A stretch of 41,346 nt of DNA from positions 1 through 41,346 of the forward strand of contig NZ_JARBUT010000033.1 of the NCBI RefSeq assembly GCF_028882275.1, given 5' to 3'. Shown in pieces: positions 40,243-41,346 of the stretch (positions within the stretch are counted from its first letter, which is position 1; each line of letters begins with the position of its first letter). This DNA is from Nocardiopsis sp. N85. GTDB taxonomy: Bacteria > Actinomycetota > Actinomycetes > Streptosporangiales > Streptosporangiaceae. Position numbers and translations under genes: made by a program. The notes under the pieces were generated by a model. It was not told where the DNA came from and searched no databases. It saw only the letters and a program-made list of their open reading frames with translations.

Positions 40243-40857
40243 GTGAGCAGGAACTACGCGGGGCTCAGCCGGGAACGCATCATCCTGGAAGCGCTCCACA
40301 TCATCGCCGGACGCGGCCTGGGCGGATTGTCGATGCGCCGGTTGGGCGATGCCCTGGAGGTGGAGGCCATGGCCATCTACCATCATTTCCCCCTCGGCAA
40401 GGAGCAGCTCTTCAACGCGATCGCCGCCTACGTGACCTCGCCGGGTTCGACGGGCGACTCCCCCGTCGAGGGCGTCGAGGACACCGAGGAGGAGATCCCC
40501 GAGGAGACCACCGAGGAGGAGACCGACACCCGTCCTTGGGACGAACGCCTGGTCTCCTGGGCCGACGACTACCGGGCACGGCTGCTGGAGTACTCCGGAG
40601 CGCTGTCCCTCCTGGTGCACCGCGCCCCGGCCACCCCCGCCGACACGGCGGCCCGCGCCTTGGCGCACCGCGCCTTCACCGAGGCCGGGGTGCCGACCGA
40701 CGACCTCGACCGCGCCACCGACGCCCTGTACTCCTACTGCCTGGGCGCGGTCGTCCACCAGGTCCGCCACCAGGACGACGAGGACGCGCCGGGCGCCGCC
40801 GAGACCGCCGCCCGCTTCCACTACGGCCTGCGGGCCCTGCTGCGAGGCCTGACCTGA
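40243..40857 (+). CDS. TetR-family regulator with acidic insert
   Basis: 204 residues from GTG 40243, chosen for AAAGGA (from 40232) upstream; GTG 40216 is an alternative. N-terminal HTH at about 9-55: SRERIILEALHIIAGRGLGG then LSMRRLGDALEVEAMAIYHH. The C-terminal region (about 97-204) resembles TetR_C-type domains, with WDERLVSWADDYRARLLEY and AVVHQVRHQDDEDAP. Residues 76-95 are almost purely Glu/Asp/Thr (EGVEDTEEEIPEETTEEETD), an insert between the DNA-binding and ligand domains that I do not know from relatives. Target unknown; usually such genes control adjacent efflux or enzyme genes. Confidence 0.87.
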   Translation: MSRNYAGLSRERIILEALHIIAGRGLGGLSMRRLGDALEVEAMAIYHHFPLGKEQLFNAIAAYVTSPGSTGDSPVEGVEDTEEEIPEETTEEETDTRPWDERLVSWADDYRARLLEYSGALSLLVHRAPATPADTAARALAHRAFTEAGVPTDDLDRATDALYSYCLGAVVHQVRHQDDEDAPGAAETAARFHYGLRALLRGLT

Positions 40858-41052
40858 GCCTCGACCCCACGGGAATTCGAGAAGACCGACCTGGAGCCGC
40901 CGTTCGTCACCGACGAGCGCGACATGGACGTGCTCCTCGGACCGGACGAGGGCCCCGGCCCGTCGTTCGCCGAGGGACGGAATGGTCACGAGGGCTTCGA
41001 CGTGACCCACGAGCGGGTCGCCCGGCTGGACCGGGCCGGGGAACCGCGCCAC
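40858..41052 (+). other. Coding-like tail after the TetR gene, unassigned
   Basis: The frame of the TetR gene continues open past its TGA with G/C-rich third positions and a protein-like composition (EKTDLEPPFVTDERDMDVLL at about 40885-40944). Start candidates are ATG 40924 or none. It may be the remnant of a longer reading frame or a small gene; I do not recognise it. Confidence 0.25.
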
Positions 41053-41086
41053 CGGGTCGCGGCGCCCGGCCGGGCGCCGCGACCCG
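41053..41086. terminator. Perfect 34-bp palindrome
   Basis: 17 + 17 bases without spacer (41053-41069 and 41070-41086). It lies between convergent genes and probably serves as a transcription terminator for the TetR side. Confidence 0.7.
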
Positions 41087-41096
41087 TTCCGACCGT

Positions 41097-41128
41097 CCGC
41101 GCCGGTCGGGGAGACCCGACCGGCGCGG
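41097..41128. terminator. GNRA-loop hairpin terminator of the ABC ATPase gene
   Basis: 14-bp stem (41097-41110 with 41115-41128) closed by a GAGA tetraloop, starting 4 bases after the ATPase stop on the minus strand. With the palindrome at 41053 it gives back-to-back terminators. Confidence 0.75.
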
Positions 41129-41132
41129 GGCC

Positions 41133-41346
41133 TCAGACCCCGGCCGCGCGTTCGCGGACCCGTGCGGCGCGTAGTTCGCGCGCCTCGTCGGGGTCCAACA
41201 CGGGGGCGGCGTTGAGGAGTCGACGGGTGTAGTCGCTCCGCGGGTTCTCGTAGATGGCGTCGCTGTCGTCGAGTTCCACCAGTTCGCCCTTGCGCATGAC
41301 CGCGACGCGGTCGCTCACCTGACGCACCACCGCCAGATCGTGGGCG
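41133..41346 (-). CDS. Oligopeptide/dipeptide-type ABC transporter ATPase, C-terminal part
   Basis: The frame enters from the right edge, and the last 70 residues are visible. AHDLAVVRQVSDRVAVMRKG contains the H-loop His and the following helix; then GELVELDDSDAIYENPRSDY and TRRLLNAAPVLDPDEARELR, the C-terminal extension typical of OppD/OppF/DppF subunits (the y-e-n-P...Y-T-r-x-L-l segment). It provides ATP hydrolysis for peptide or nickel/oligopeptide uptake; the partner genes lie outside the window. Confidence 0.88.
   Translation of the reverse strand, partial: AHDLAVVRQVSDRVAVMRKGELVELDDSDAIYENPRSDYTRRLLNAAPVLDPDEARELRAARVRERAAGV

Noticed and set aside
1..41346. CRISPR arrays, tRNA/rRNA genes, insertion sequences or phage genes
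   Set aside because: No regularly spaced repeats, no recognisable tRNA or rRNA sequence, and no transposase or integrase motifs were seen on either strand.

Overview
The window is high-GC actinomycete chromosome with dense, short-gapped genes, many GTG/TTG starts, several apparently leaderless genes and GC-rich hairpin terminators. It carries a classical (MenF/D/C/E/B) menaquinone pathway rather than the futalosine route typical of Streptomyces. Together with the siderophore gene content, this makes a Nocardiopsaceae-like organism (Nocardiopsis, Streptomonospora or Thermobifida relatives) my best guess. That placement is an inference, not a database result.

Left part (1-5143): the N-terminal part of an exported GH10-like lipoprotein (minus), an isochorismate synthase (menF, plus), a GNAT acetyltransferase, and a Tat-exported PhoX-type phosphatase (minus) with a recognisable PHO box upstream.

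Iron region (5269-20870): a ferric-siderophore ABC importer (two FecCD permeases and an ATPase on the minus strand) is divergent from its lipoprotein receptor across an iron-box-like site. A fold-type III PLP decarboxylase follows. After a very good IdeR/DmdR iron box overlapping a TTGACA promoter comes a tightly overlapping operon: GNAT, DesA/RhbB-type decarboxylase, IucD/DesB-type N-hydroxylase, MFS exporter, two tandem IucA/IucC NIS synthetases and a glutamine-synthetase-family ligase. It looks like a complete hydroxamate NIS-siderophore locus, but the ligase and the second decarboxylase make the product hard to predict.

Uncharacterised cassette (21282-26718): an XRE/TPR-like regulator and a Nudix hydrolase (minus) are divergent from a three-gene operon (plus). 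That operon encodes an archaeal-type S-adenosylmethionine synthetase homologue with an altered active-site loop, an alkaline-phosphatase/sulfatase-superfamily hydrolase, and a glutamyl-tRNA-synthetase-like protein that has lost both HIGH and KMSKS. The last gene overlaps, tail to tail, the 3' end of an intact gltX. I regard this as the most likely undescribed system in the window.

Right part (26589-41346): gltX, a RibD/DHFR-like reductase, a 29-residue membrane peptide, a YihY/BrkB membrane protein, a SARP-like BTAD regulator with a 71-residue companion, menD, menC-menB (overlapping), divergent menE, a sigma-70 factor with a very strong terminator, a small membrane protein, a GntR regulator, a coiled-coil hypothetical, a TetR regulator with an acidic insert, and the C-terminal end of an oligopeptide-type ABC ATPase running off the right edge. 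I found no tRNA, rRNA, CRISPR array or insertion sequence.
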